Positions 41,332-50,639 are shown, numbered from the stretch's first letter. The stretch: 64,000 nucleotides of DNA from Blautia pseudococcoides (GCF_001689125.2 NZ_CP015405.2:3974501-4038500); one strand, 5' to 3'. Notes: generated from the letters alone by a model not told the origin. Translations and numbers: made by a program.

Positions 41332-42015
41332 ATGAATATTCTTGAAGTACAAGACCTGTGCAAGACCTATGGCACGGGTGAAACAGAAGTTCACGCTTTG
41401 AACCATGTATCATTTTCTGTCCGTAAAGGCGAGTTTATCGCCATTGTTGGAGAGTCGGGTTCCGGCAAAAGTACCCTGCTGAATGTGATCGGCGCTCTGG
41501 ACAGCGCCACTTCCGGCAAGGTATGGATTGATGGACAGGATATTTTTTCGATGCCGGAGAAGAAATTGACTGTGTTCCGGCGGCAGCACATCGGATTTAT
41601 TTTCCAGTCGTTTAATTTGATCCCGGAGCTGAATGTGGAGCAGAATATCACATTTCCGCTGCTGCTTGACTATAAAAAGCCAAATCAAAAGTTCGTCAAC
41701 GAATTGTTACAGGTGCTTGGGTTGAGCGAGCGCCGAAAACACCTTCCCAGCCAGCTTTCTGGCGGCCAGCAGCAGCGTGTGGCGATTGGCCGGGCATTAG
41801 TCACACGCCCCGCCCTGATTATGGCAGATGAACCGACCGGAAATCTGGACAGCAAAAACAGTCAGGAAGTTTTGGCTTTGCTGCAAACCATGTCGGACAG
41901 GTATCAACAGACTATTTTGATGATTACCCACAACAAAAATCACGCCAGCGCAGCAGATCGTGTGTTCCGTATGACCGATGGCGTGTTAAAAGATTTGGGG
42001 GTGTCGTCGCGTTGA
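41332..42015 (+). CDS. ABC transporter ATP-binding protein (BceA-like), module 1
   Basis: A 227-residue ATPase of the LolD/MacB/BceA class: Walker [11 protein letters not shown]-loop [12 protein letters not shown], signature [15 protein letters not shown], Walker [14 protein letters not shown]-loop MITHN. ATG 41332 follows AAGGAGGTTTTGAAT. It overlaps the permease start. BceAB-type pairs remove peptide antibiotics from lipid II cycle intermediates and signal to their kinase; which peptide is unknown. Confidence 0.92.
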   Translation: MNILEVQDLCKTYGTGETEVHALNHVSFSVRKGEFIAIVGESGSGKSTLLNVIGALDSATSGKVWIDGQDIFSMPEKKLTVFRRQHIGFIFQSFNLIPELNVEQNITFPLLLDYKKPNQKFVNELLQVLGLSERRKHLPSQLSGGQQQRVAIGRALVTRPALIMADEPTGNLDSKNSQEVLALLQTMSDRYQQTILMITHNKNHASAADRVFRMTDGVLKDLGVSSR

Positions 42016-44345
42016 AAAGCTATCTTGGATTGGTGCCGCAGTATGAAAAGGTACACCGCAAGAACAATCGAATTTCGGTTCTCTGCATTGTCCTTTCGGT
42101 ATTGCTGGTAACTGCTATTTTCAGTATGGCAGATATGGCGCTGCGCGCACAGAAAAATTATTTTATCAAGACGAATGGTGAATACCATATCAGCTTGACC
42201 GATATTGATGAACAGACGGCGGAACTTGTAAAAGCGCGGATAGATGTTGCCCTCTGCGGATGGACCTATCAGGGAACTACCGGCTCTATCGGCTCTAAAG
42301 CGGTCAGCTTCGCAGGTGCGAATGAGGATACCTTTTCCACTTTGACAGAAATGGATATGGAAAGCGGTTCATACCCTACCCAGCCCGATGAAGCATTATT
42401 GAACCAATCGTCTTTGGAACAGTTGGGCCTTGCGGTTGGTGACACCGTGACCGTTACAGTGCCGGATGGCTCCAGCTGGGAATACCGCATTACCGGCGTC
42501 CTTGCCGATATGGGAAGTTTGCTTAAAGCGGATGTATATGGCATGGTATTGACCGAGGACGGTTTTCGCCAAATTGCGGATGAAAATGCCAAAGACGGAA
42601 CTACTTTCCGCGTTCAGTTCAAAGATGGCGTGAACATTCAGGCAGCCATAAAGGAAATAAAAGCACAATATGGCCTTTCAGACAGTCAGGTAAGCGAAAA
42701 TACGGCGCTCCTTGGATTGATGGGACAGAGTGAGAACAGCACAATGCAGTCCCTATATATCGTTGCGGGTTTTCTTGTCCTTTTGGTGCTGATTGCCGGT
42801 GCAGTAATGATTGCCGCCAGCTTTAACACAAATGTTCTGGAACGGGTTCAGTTCTATGGCCTTTTGCGGTGCCTGGGGGCATCCAAAGTACAGGTAAAGC
42901 ACTTCGTCATTTTTCAAGGGCTGCGCCAAAGTATAAAGGGTGTACCGATTGGGCTGGTCGCCGGACAGATCATTACATGGTGTGCCTGCCTTTTGCTGAA
43001 ATCCATCAGCGGGGAACGCTTTTCAGAGATACCGCTTTTTCAGTTCAGTGTAAGCGGTCTGATTGCTGGTGCGGTGATCGGTTTTCTGATTGTACTGCTG
43101 GCATCCCTGTCCCCGGCGAAAAAGGCTTCTAAAGTATCGCCGGTAACTGCAATCAGCGGCAGTACACAGCTTACGCAGAACAAGAGGGCTGCAAATACAA
43201 AGCTGTTCCACATTGAAACCAGCATGGGATTTTTCCATGCACTATCCGGCAAAAAGAATGTATTCCTTATGACCTGCTCATTTGCTATCAGTATTATGAT
43301 GTTCCTGTCGTTTCAGGTAATGGTAGTCTTTCTCAAACAGGGGATGCCTGCGCTCTCTCCATCGGCAGCGGATGTATCTATCACAATGGGAAATACACCG
43401 CTGGACAAGTCGCTGGTGGAACAGATCAGCGAAACGGAAGGTGTTGACAAAGTTTTTGGCCGTATGGAAATGGCTGGCCTTTCTGTCTCCTCTGATATGG
43501 GAGAAGGAACCGTCACACTCATTTCCTATGATGATAACCAATTCAGGTGGGCAAAAGAAGAATTGAATGAGGGCAGTATCGCGCCTGCTATGGAAAATAC
43601 AGATCGTGTTCTGGTTACTTATCAGGATGGCGTAAACTGGAATGTTGGAGATACCATAGTCCTTCATACATCTTCCGGCGATAAGCAGGTAACGATTGCT
43701 GGAATACTGTCAACAGCTACGGCCAGCACAGTCAACAGCGCAGGCAGCAGCGGATATATGATTTGCTCGGAGCAGACATTTGCCGCTTTGGTTGGCGATT
43801 TGGGCTATATAACGATTGATGTTCAGTTTTCCTCTGCTGGTGGGGATGATACTGTTTCCACAATACGGAACATGATCCCATCCGACAGTACTGTTTCAGA
43901 CAAGAGAATTACCAATTCCGAGTCCCAAAGCTCTTACTATACAGGCGCGGTATTTATTTATGGCTTCCTCATCATTATTGCACTTATCACAGTGTTTAAC
44001 ATTTTTAACAGCATGAACGCCAGTGTAGCGTCCAGAACAAAGCAGTACGGCATTATGCGTTCTATCGGAATGGGGGCAAATCAGCTTTATAAGATGATTG
44101 CAGCGGAAGCCTTTACCTATGCGGCACTTGGCTGTGTTGTTGGATGCGTTTTAGGGTTGCCGCTGAATAAGCTAATGTTCCAGTTCTTGATTGCAGATAA
44201 ATGGGGAACTTCATGGCAAATTCCTGTGGGTTCACTTCTTCTAATCGTGTTCCTCTGCCTTGCATCTGCGGCGATTGCAATTAGACGCCCCATCCGGCAA
44301 ATTAGCAGAATGGCAATCGTAAACACAATTAAGCTCCAGCAATAA
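42012..44345 (+). CDS. FtsX/MacB-type ABC permease (BceB-like), module 1
   Basis: A 777-residue permease with TTG start at 42012 overlapping the ATPase TGA. Layout: first membrane helix (about 22-42), extracellular domain 1 (about 45-245), three helices with a FtsX domain (to about 370), helix near 415-440, extracellular domain 2 (about 450-625), and three C-terminal helices with the second FtsX domain (TKQYGIMRSIGMGANQLYKMI). Size and order fit VraG/BceB-like transporters with two periplasm-facing domains rather than one. Partner of 41332-42015. Confidence 0.88.
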   Translation: MKSYLGLVPQYEKVHRKNNRISVLCIVLSVLLVTAIFSMADMALRAQKNYFIKTNGEYHISLTDIDEQTAELVKARIDVALCGWTYQGTTGSIGSKAVSFAGANEDTFSTLTEMDMESGSYPTQPDEALLNQSSLEQLGLAVGDTVTVTVPDGSSWEYRITGVLADMGSLLKADVYGMVLTEDGFRQIADENAKDGTTFRVQFKDGVNIQAAIKEIKAQYGLSDSQVSENTALLGLMGQSENSTMQSLYIVAGFLVLLVLIAGAVMIAASFNTNVLERVQFYGLLRCLGASKVQVKHFVIFQGLRQSIKGVPIGLVAGQIITWCACLLLKSISGERFSEIPLFQFSVSGLIAGAVIGFLIVLLASLSPAKKASKVSPVTAISGSTQLTQNKRAANTKLFHIETSMGFFHALSGKKNVFLMTCSFAISIMMFLSFQVMVVFLKQGMPALSPSAADVSITMGNTPLDKSLVEQISETEGVDKVFGRMEMAGLSVSSDMGEGTVTLISYDDNQFRWAKEELNEGSIAPAMENTDRVLVTYQDGVNWNVGDTIVLHTSSGDKQVTIAGILSTATASTVNSAGSSGYMICSEQTFAALVGDLGYITIDVQFSSAGGDDTVSTIRNMIPSDSTVSDKRITNSESQSSYYTGAVFIYGFLIIIALITVFNIFNSMNASVASRTKQYGIMRSIGMGANQLYKMIAAEAFTYAALGCVVGCVLGLPLNKLMFQFLIADKWGTSWQIPVGSLLLIVFLCLASAAIAIRRPIRQISRMAIVNTIKLQQ

Positions 44346-44365
44346 TTTCATCAAGTAGCAATCTT

Positions 44366-44405
44366 CAAAGGCTGGTCTTCCATTTCCTTGGATGGCCAGC
44401 CTTTG
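44366..44405 (+). terminator. Terminator after the module-1 permease
   Basis: CAAAGGCTGG (44366-44375) pairs with CCAGCCTTTG (44396-44405); inner TCCAT/GATGG pairing. It begins 20 bp after the permease stop. Confidence 0.75.
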
Positions 44406-44421
44406 AACATCTATCTTACTT

Positions 44422-44452
44422 ATGAGTAAGATAGATGTCACTTGGAAGTAAG
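44422..44452. repeat. 31-bp direct repeat, copy 2
   Basis: Second copy of 41262-41292, one substitution. Here its start also forms an inverted repeat with the preceding CATCTATCTTACT (44409-44421). Confidence 0.82.
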
Positions 44453-44495
44453 ATTAACCTTATAAAATAAAAACAAATAGATGTGTTTCTGCCGG

Positions 44496-44522
44496 ACGAC
44501 GGCAAAAGAAAAAAGCCGTCGT
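44496..44522. terminator. CGACGGC hairpin downstream of module 1
   Basis: ACGACGGC (44496-44503) pairs with GCCGTCGT (44515-44522) around AAAAGAAAAAA. It is the reverse complement of the hairpin at 34834-34869 and has the same position relative to the upstream permease. Confidence 0.75.
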
Positions 44523-44656
44523 GCAGCAGCCAATACCCATGCCCTGATGAAATCGCGGCGGCTTTGAATAAATCAAGGCCGCCGTTCCTTTATGCCCTCA
44601 CGAAAGGAGTGACGACCACGCGCTAAAGATCACGGCGGCTTTAGGAGGGAACCGCC

Positions 44657-44779
44657 ATGAAGCAAAAAGTGTTTCGTCAAAATATGACAGGGTATGCGTC
44701 ACCCAAAAAAGCACTTCCCCTGGACAGGGGAATAATTACAAAGCACTATTTGAAGAAAGATTTCAAAATAATCAAGTAG
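44657..44779 (+). CDS. Small element protein, 3' end replaced by intron insertion
   Basis: ATG 44657 follows TTAGGAGGGAACCGCC. The 40-codon frame (MKQKVFRQNMTGYASPKKAL...) ends in a TAG that belongs to the outer group II intron, which lies antisense. Joining the intron flanks (44775 to 48490) gives KKDFKIINIR and a stop, the probable original end, followed at once by the terminator at 48499-48535. Basic, unknown function; it sits where Tn1549-type elements carry small genes before the sigma-like gene. Confidence 0.6.
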   Translation: MKQKVFRQNMTGYASPKKALPLDRGIITKHYLKKDFKIIK

Positions 44780-44807
44780 GAGGGAGTGACTAACTCCCGT
44801 CCTCTCT

Positions 44808-46640
44808 GTCGAGTAAGTAAGAGGACTTTCACCTCAAACTTCTCCCGGAACCGTACGTGAAAGTCTCCTTTCATACGGCTCTTATCATTCAACAATACGA
44901 ATATAAATTGCTCCAGTGAGCAAACAGTTTTGGCTCTCGCTGTCTCACGGTGTAGAGCCATTTCTCTGCTCTACGTCGTCTACCTCGAAAGTTCTTGTAC
45001 TTACACATAGCCCATTTCACAAGTCTTCTTTCAATACATTGTAACGTTCCCTTCATTGCCGATGGATTGAACTTACCAAAATAGTTCATCCAACCACGAA
45101 TTAAGGGATTCAGCATTTCTGCTATGATGTCTATTTTGCACCCTGTCCTCTTATGAACTTCCATAGCCTTTATTTTTTCTCGAAAGCTTTTAGATGAAGA
45201 GTTGCTTACAGATGCAATAAAGTTATGTCTGATTTTTCCATCTTTACACATGATGTATACTGCTTTGAATGTATAACCAAGAAAATCGAACTCTGTAAGT
45301 TCTTCCTCCCTGGTTCTGTCCTTATCCTTACAATACACTATTCTTGTTTTAATAGGATGCAGTTCTAGCTTACATTCCTCAAGTCTATTTGCTAACTTTT
45401 CTTTTATGAAGATAGCTTCCTCTTTTGTACGGCAATGTATTAATCCATCATCCGCATATCTTTCAAATGGTGCTTGTGGGAAATTTCTTTCCATCCACAT
45501 ATCGAATACATAATGCAAAAACATGTTTGCTAAAACTGGACTTATTACTCCTCCTTGTGGTGTCCCAGACAATCTCTCAATTACATGCCCCTCTCTTGTT
45601 ACAAACGGAATTTCTAGCCATCGTTTTATATAGAGACATATCCATTCTTCTTTTACATGCCTTGCTACAACCTTCATTAGAAGTTCATGATCGATGTTAT
45701 CGAACAATCCTTTTACATCTAATTCAATGACATAATCATATCTCCAACATCGCTTTCTTGCTGTTGCTATTGCATCAATTGCAGACTTGTTTGGTCTGTA
45801 CCCATATGAGTCATCGCAAAACATGGGCTCTACCACAGGTTCTACATACATTCTTGCAGCCATCTGTGCAATTCTATCTGTAATAGTTGGTATGCCCAAT
45901 CTCCTGGTTCCACCAGTTTTCTTTGGTATTTCTACCGCTAATACCGGAGATGGAAAATAACTTCCTGAACTCATTCGATTCCATATCTTATATAGATTAT
46001 TATTCAGTTTCTTTTCAAACTGTTCAAAATCTATACCATCAATTCCCGCACTTCCTTTGTTTGCTTTTACTCTCTTATAAGCTTCAATAACCACTTTCTT
46101 TGGTATTTCGTATTGTTTGCTCTCGCTCATCAAATCCTCCTAGTTTCCTAGTTGTTTTCAGTATCAAGCAGAATGATGTTACCCCTTTGCTCCATTGTCA
46201 TTACAACAACTTCAACACTACTACGAGTAACTCCGCCCCTGTAGAATACGTCTCTACTTTCGACCTTATCTTTCTGTGACTTGAATCTTTTCGATTTTCA
46301 TTATTCTACAGGTTCCCATGTTTCACACAGAAGCCTGATACATGCTCATGCCATCTTAATGCCGTTCCACGGATGGTCAGCTTTACAGGTTTCCTCCATC
46401 CTCATCCTTACTCAGTGGTGAAAAGTAAGTTTTGCAGAAATCTTACGCTTTCGACACTTCTTCAATGGTTCATTTTCATTCATCTTCATGTATCATATCT
46501 GATTGTTTGTACAACCTTTTCTCTAATCGCTCACTACCATGACCTGAATCACAGCAGCATTAGAGTGATTTGACAGGCTTGCCTGTTCAATTCCTGTCGA
46601 AGGACCTACCTTCATCTTCTGTATGCCTTGCATGGCACAC
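44808..46640 (-). mobile_element. Inner group II intron
   Basis: Minus strand, 1833 nt. 5' end GTGTGCCATGCAAGGCATAC at 46640 (GUGYG type). RT ORF 44889-46130. Domain V is AGAGCCGTATGAAAGGAGAC, TTTCACGTACGGTTC (44882-44848), a textbook 34-nt hairpin with the AGC catalytic triad, followed by domain VI ending TTACTTACTCGAC at 44808. Both ends lie inside domain V of the outer intron. Confidence 0.72.
44889..46130 (-). CDS. ltrA: Group II intron reverse transcriptase/maturase (inner intron)
   Basis: A 413-residue protein from ATG 46130 (AGGAGGATTTG upstream). RT blocks are intact: GSAGIDGIDF, RRLGIPTITDRIAQMA, YGYRPNKSAIDAI, YVIELDVKGLFDNIDHELLM, TPQGGVISPVLANMFL, ERYADDGLIHC (catalytic YADD) and FLGYTF. 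The C-terminal maturase region ends NYFGKFNPSAMKGTL...RAEKWL. No HNH endonuclease domain, which fits introns that use replication-fork DNA. It should splice and mobilise its intron. Confidence 0.92.
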   Translation of the reverse strand: MSESKQYEIPKKVVIEAYKRVKANKGSAGIDGIDFEQFEKKLNNNLYKIWNRMSSGSYFPSPVLAVEIPKKTGGTRRLGIPTITDRIAQMAARMYVEPVVEPMFCDDSYGYRPNKSAIDAIATARKRCWRYDYVIELDVKGLFDNIDHELLMKVVARHVKEEWICLYIKRWLEIPFVTREGHVIERLSGTPQGGVISPVLANMFLHYVFDMWMERNFPQAPFERYADDGLIHCRTKEEAIFIKEKLANRLEECKLELHPIKTRIVYCKDKDRTREEELTEFDFLGYTFKAVYIMCKDGKIRHNFIASVSNSSSKSFREKIKAMEVHKRTGCKIDIIAEMLNPLIRGWMNYFGKFNPSAMKGTLQCIERRLVKWAMCKYKNFRGRRRRAEKWLYTVRQREPKLFAHWSNLYSYC

Positions 46641-46675
46641 CACCACCTGGCATACCGTTCGGTACCAAGGCGGTT

Positions 46676-48073
46676 TCAATAGTTGACGTGCATAGACTGA
46701 TAGGCAATGGCTAAATCATAAAAGCCACTGTTTATCAGTCTTTCTTTTGATAAAGCTCTACTAACCGCTCCTCTGCCTGACACAAACCAATATCCTCTTC
46801 GACTGTTGGCAGTCATATGGGCAAAGTATTCCGGAATGCCTAATCTAATAAGATTTCTTCTCTTCGTTCTAGGCAACTTCCATTGTTTCCAAATGCACAT
46901 GCGAATTCTGTGATATAGCCACGAGTTGAGGGCTTCGAGTTTACTCTTCATGTCTGCAATTCCGTAATAATTCAGCCACCCTCGCATAAACACCTTGATT
47001 CTATCTAGTGCCGGTCGAATACTCTGTGCACCCTTCCGGGAAGAGAGGGTTTTCAGACGTGACTTCATCTTCTTCCAGGCTAATGCATGGACACGAACAA
47101 AGATACCGTTCTTGCCCTTTCCCAATGTAAAGCCTAGAAATTTAAAATGGCGGATTGCAAACACACTTACCACTTTACTTTTATCTTGGTTGACTGTGAG
47201 TTTTAGTTTCCCCTCAAGATAGTTGGTACTGCTCTCCAGCAATCTCCTTGCGGCTCGCTCACTTCTCGCCAACAATACAATATCATCAGCGTAGCGAACC
47301 AGAGGCACACCTCTGACCTGTAACTCGTGGTCAAACTCGTTGAGGTAGATATTTGCCAGTAATGGTGATAGGTTTCCTCCTTGGGGCGAACCTTCCTCTG
47401 TTTTTGTGACTACACCGTTTTCCATAACACCACTCTTTAAATATCGCTTAATCCATTGGATTACCCGTTCATCTTTTACGTTCTCACGTAGGATGTTCAG
47501 TAATCTTTCATGGTTAATCGTATCGAAGTACTTTGAGAGGTCTAATACGACTGCATAGCGGTAACCTTCCTCTGCATATTTCTTCACCTTCACAATAGCG
47601 TCTTTCGCACTGCGTCCCGGTCGATATCCGAAACTACAATCAGCAAAGATTGGTTCATATATAGGCATTAACTTCTGCGTGATTGCTTGTTGAAAAATGC
47701 GGTCTTTGACTGTTGGAATACCAAGCTTTCGTACTCCACCATCTGCTTTTGGAATTTCAACTCGTCTTACCGGATCAGGGGTATATTTTCCCTTAATTAT
47801 TCCCTCGATAAGTGCTTTCTGATTTTCCCGAAGGTATGCCCCGATTTCCTCGACGGTCATTCCGTCAATTCCCGGTGCCCCCTTGCTTGCCTTTACCCTC
47901 TTATAAGCTCTGTTAAGATTATCCTTATTCAGTATCTTTTCCAAGAGTTCCGGCTGTGCACTGTCTCTTTCTTTCCATATCGAATGGAATGACCTCCGCA
48001 CTTTCGCATACCCTTCGTGTTCCGCACTATCTCTCTGCGAACAGCCATTATTATCCATGTTTTCTGCTTTCAT
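46676..48073 (-). CDS. ltrA: Group II intron reverse transcriptase/maturase (outer intron)
   Basis: A 465-residue protein from ATG 48073 (AAGGAGGAATGATTG upstream). RT blocks: GAPGIDGMTVEEI, RKLGIPTVKDRIFQQA, FGYRPGRSAKDAI, VVLDLSKYFDTINHERLL, SPQGGNLSPLLANIYL, VRYADDIVLL (YADD) and FKFLGFTLG. Maturase domain with WLNYYGIADMKSKLEALNSW. No HNH domain. The protein is full length although its RNA is split by the inner intron in domain V. Confidence 0.92.
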   Translation of the reverse strand: MKAENMDNNGCSQRDSAEHEGYAKVRRSFHSIWKERDSAQPELLEKILNKDNLNRAYKRVKASKGAPGIDGMTVEEIGAYLRENQKALIEGIIKGKYTPDPVRRVEIPKADGGVRKLGIPTVKDRIFQQAITQKLMPIYEPIFADCSFGYRPGRSAKDAIVKVKKYAEEGYRYAVVLDLSKYFDTINHERLLNILRENVKDERVIQWIKRYLKSGVMENGVVTKTEEGSPQGGNLSPLLANIYLNEFDHELQVRGVPLVRYADDIVLLARSERAARRLLESSTNYLEGKLKLTVNQDKSKVVSVFAIRHFKFLGFTLGKGKNGIFVRVHALAWKKMKSRLKTLSSRKGAQSIRPALDRIKVFMRGWLNYYGIADMKSKLEALNSWLYHRIRMCIWKQWKLPRTKRRNLIRLGIPEYFAHMTANSRRGYWFVSGRGAVSRALSKERLINSGFYDLAIAYQSMHVNY

Positions 48074-48498
48074 CAATCATTCCTCCTTCCTCGGTCATAC
48101 TAAAGACTCCTATTGATTTGGTCCTTCACCTCTCGGCTACTATGACCTCTGCTGACTTCTGTATGTTCAGCGTTATCTTGCGATAACGGTTATCTCTTTC
48201 AAGACATACCATACAGACCTCCCCGGGTACTCACACGTTCCTTCCCTCCACCTATCTGCCACATTTACCAAACATGATTCTGTGTAGTTATTGGACTTCG
48301 ACTTGTAAGGCAGCCTTATCCTCATGCCTAGCCTCTTATGTGATTTCTGTTCGTCAGACCAGAGGTTTGCCATCCGGCTTCCTTCAGATTCCACCTCGCG
48401 ATGGACACCCTTGCCATTGGCTATACCCTTCCCACTACCGGGCGGATTGGGGACTTGCACCCCTTGAAACGTGCACCCGCCGGGCGCACCATTAGATA

Positions 48499-48535
48499 GC
48501 GTCTGGCTGATTAGAGAACAGTCAGACGCTTTTTA
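48499..48535 (+). terminator. Terminator of the small element gene, beside the intron insertion point
   Basis: GCGTCTG-G-CTG (48499-48509) pairs with CAG-T-CAGACGC (48519-48529), followed by TTTTT. The outer intron inserted 9-10 bp from this hairpin, on the opposite strand. Confidence 0.75.
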
Positions 48536-48623
48536 TTATCTACCATGTGTTTCCGTAGGATGCCGTTCTCCGCCGTTTGCCTACCCGCCCAGGCAGACAA
48601 ACACCAGAAAGGAGAAATGGCTT

Positions 48624-48992
48624 ATGGCCGAAAAAGATTGGGCTGCGATTCTTAAAGAGGAGGATCGTATTATTGCAAATTCAGACCGCCGTTTCCGCTA
48701 CCATTATTACTCTCTGGAGAGTATGAGCGAGGAACTTACATATCAGGAGCGGTCATTGTATATCCAGGAGGACTTTGCCCTGCAACTGTTCGCAGAAGAT
48801 TTCATTGATACTGTTCAAAATGAAAAACTGGCCAATGGTTTGCGCTGCCTGACGCACCGGCAGCAGTACGCGATTGAACTGGCCTTTTGGAAAGGGTATC
48901 AGTACAAGGATATTGCCGTTATTCTCGGCTGCTCCCCGGCGGCGGTCAATGCGAGAGCAACAGGCCATCTGTTAATTCCACACGCAGAATGA
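48624..48992 (+). pseudogene. Element sigma-70-like factor, C-terminally truncated
   Basis: ATG 48624 follows GAAAGGAGAAATGGCTT. MAEKDWAAILKEEDRIIANS, RRFRYHYYSLESMSEELTYQ, LRCLTHRQQYAIELAFWKGYQYKDIAVILGCSPAAVNAR is the small sigma-like protein of Tn1549-type elements, up to the recognition helix. From about 48955 the frame enters the 3' end of the PPOX gene on the other strand (ATGHLLIPHAE). The usual last ~15 residues are missing. Confidence 0.7.
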
Positions 48993-49344
48993 TGGTGTTT
49001 TCATCGTTAAAATCAGTATGACCGTTATCAATCCATTCAGCAAAGACTTTTTTCAGCTTTTCAGCAATCACACAGTTTTCTTTTTTCCCGAAATAACCCA
49101 GACTGACGCCATTCCCGTGTGCTGTAAACCACTCGCCGGCGATTGCAACAACAGGGTTATCTTTTATATGTTTCATTTTATTTGAGAGTGCATGGGTAAT
49201 GACATAAAATGCCCCATTTTCGTAATAGGCATTGACGTATCGCACATAAGGTGTTTCATTTACTGTTGTTGCCAATGCTATAACTGTATCTTTTCCAAAA
49301 CGATCAATCATAATCTGTTCTGCTTCTCGACTAAATTCTTTCAT
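48946..49344 (-). CDS. Pyridoxamine 5'-phosphate oxidase-family (FMN-binding) protein, 3' end lost
   Basis: A 132-residue split-barrel protein: TVIALATTVNETPYVRYVNAYYENGAFYVITHALSNKMKHIKDNPVVAIA is the FMN-binding barrel of the PNPOx-like family. The end (ILRVELTDGLLLSH) stops where it meets the sigma-like gene; family members usually have a few more residues. ATG 49344 follows AAGGGAGAATGACTCA. Function probably flavin- or heme-linked; cannot be refined. The C-terminus is a product of the junction. Confidence 0.75.
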   Translation of the reverse strand: MKEFSREAEQIMIDRFGKDTVIALATTVNETPYVRYVNAYYENGAFYVITHALSNKMKHIKDNPVVAIAGEWFTAHGNGVSLGYFGKKENCVIAEKLKKVFAEWIDNGHTDFNDENTIILRVELTDGLLLSH

Positions 49345-49427
49345 TGAGTCATTCTCCCTTCAAATCACATTTTTCGGCTCTATTTAAAGTTCCGACAGAC
49401 TGGAACTCACATTGTGGGGTATGTTCA

Positions 49428-49934
49428 TTATACATGTTTTGTTGTTTTTACTCTTGATTGTACAATTTCTTCAAATAGCCGTTTTTCATTTAGGTCTTTA
49501 AAAACTCTTTTTGGAATTAACGTATATATTCGTGGTGCTTGAATTAAATAATAAAAATCATGGCTTTCCCATAGTGCAGAGTAAATATCCCACTTCATTT
49601 CTGATTCAATGCTTTGTGTTTTAAATTCAATTGTTTCTTTAGAGAATACCAGCGTATATTCTTCATGATATTTTGCAGTTTGCTTGAATTTCAGTATAGG
49701 CATTAGAATATATAAATAGCTTCCCAATGCAGTTACAACAATTATCAATCCAAATATTAAAATACTAAATATGCTAAAAGAGGTGAACAGCATATAAACT
49801 ACCGACAGCAGCAAAAATACAGCGACTAAAGCAATATCATATTTATGTATAATTTTACTAGAAATTAAATATTGCCTTTCTGCTCTTATATATTCACTTT
49901 GAGTATATTGAAATCTTAATTCTACTGTTTCCAA
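49428..49934 (-). CDS. YcxB-like membrane protein
   Basis: A 168-residue protein. The preferred start is TTG 49934, because TATGGAGGTATACC sits directly ahead, whereas the upstream ATG at 49994 has no site. METVELRFQYTQSEYIRAER is a YcxB-type N-terminus. Two adjacent membrane helices (about 30-75) are followed by a beta-rich cytoplasmic domain (EYTLVFSKETIEFKTQSIESEMKW) of PH-like character and YTLIPKRVF near the end. Function unknown. Confidence 0.72.
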   Translation of the reverse strand: METVELRFQYTQSEYIRAERQYLISSKIIHKYDIALVAVFLLLSVVYMLFTSFSIFSILIFGLIIVVTALGSYLYILMPILKFKQTAKYHEEYTLVFSKETIEFKTQSIESEMKWDIYSALWESHDFYYLIQAPRIYTLIPKRVFKDLNEKRLFEEIVQSRVKTTKHV

Positions 49935-50039
49935 AGGTATACCTCCATACATTATATAAATAATCTTTGTTACAACTTCTGATTGAGATTTCACCTGTTC
50001 AAAAGAATTTAATAACTGTTAAGATTTGTTATCAAATTC

Positions 50040-50175
50040 CTCACAAGCCCTTGAAAACACTAAGTTTGTGACAGGTGAGCTTTCCCTTATTGTTTTCCTT
50101 GTGTTATATCCTCCCACCAGTGTTTACGAACTCTGTTAAGGGCAAATACAAGGGCAAAAAAATCTGATAACATAT
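50040..50175. mobile_element. Probable left terminus of the 50-62 kb mobilizable element
   Basis: TTTCCCTTATTGTTTTCCTT (50081-50100) and AAGGGCAAATACAAGGGCAA (50138-50157) resemble the TTTCCCTTATTT ... AAGGGCAAAAATAAGGGAAA repeats at the right end (62034-62083). Such repeats are expected as arm-type integrase sites. No gene lies between 49995 and 50269. The exact end base cannot be set without the empty site. Confidence 0.5.
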
Positions 50176-50269
50176 TATAACACAAAATGAAAATGACATG
50201 GTGAACTGATTGAAATGCTTCTAATTTTTGTAACTAATGATTGATTGAGCGATAAGGAGATTAGATACG

Positions 50270-50509
50270 ATGAAAACAATATTTGCAGAATACAATCCCC
50301 GGCGAAACAGTATTGATGTTTATACAAGCGCTGGCTACATGCTCCGCATTGACTGCTGGGAAGCAGAAAAGTATTTAAAAACAACACCCGGTTCAGACTA
50401 TGCATTGAACGCACTTGCCATTGATGAACCACTTGAATATGCAAGACTGTATCTTGATGGCAATATGCAAATATGGGTAGATGCTGAAGATTCTTTGGAA
50501 ATCTTTTAA
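50270..50509 (+). CDS. DUF6061-like protein
   Basis: A 79-residue protein from ATG 50270 (GATAAGGAGATTAGATACG upstream). MKTIFAEYNPRRNSIDVYTS, GYMLRIDCWEAEKYLKTTPGSDYALNALAIDEPLEYARLYLDGNMQIW, VDAEDSLEIF. Predicted alpha/beta, soluble; function unknown. A 30-codon fragment of a paralogue is at 16000-16092. In both cases it marks the left side of an element, opposite in direction to the cargo. Confidence 0.78.
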   Translation: MKTIFAEYNPRRNSIDVYTSAGYMLRIDCWEAEKYLKTTPGSDYALNALAIDEPLEYARLYLDGNMQIWVDAEDSLEIF

Positions 50510-50639
50510 TGTCCAAAGAAATATACCATATTAACTGCATATCGCTACTGTATCCCAAAAGTCATCATAAGTTTGTATAAATGCAAAGAGACAGCGGCTC
50601 TGATTTTTTTCAAAGCCGCCGTTTCAAATTGCCTACTTT

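Larger units (their letters stand above)
44776..48489 (-). mobile_element. Outer group II intron (interrupted by a second intron)
   Basis: Minus strand. The 5' end GTGCGCCCGGCGGGTGCACG starts at 48489 and fits the group II GUGYG start. The RT ORF is 46676-48073. Domain V begins GAAACCGCCTTGGTACCGAA...CAGGTGGTG at 46676-46641, then is interrupted by the inner intron. AGAGAGGACGGGAGTTAGTC...CTCCTAC (44807-44776) completes domain V/VI and ends in AC. Removing the inner intron restores the GGTGGTG-xGAGAGG join typical of this intron class. Flanking exons rejoin the small gene and its terminator. Confidence 0.7.
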
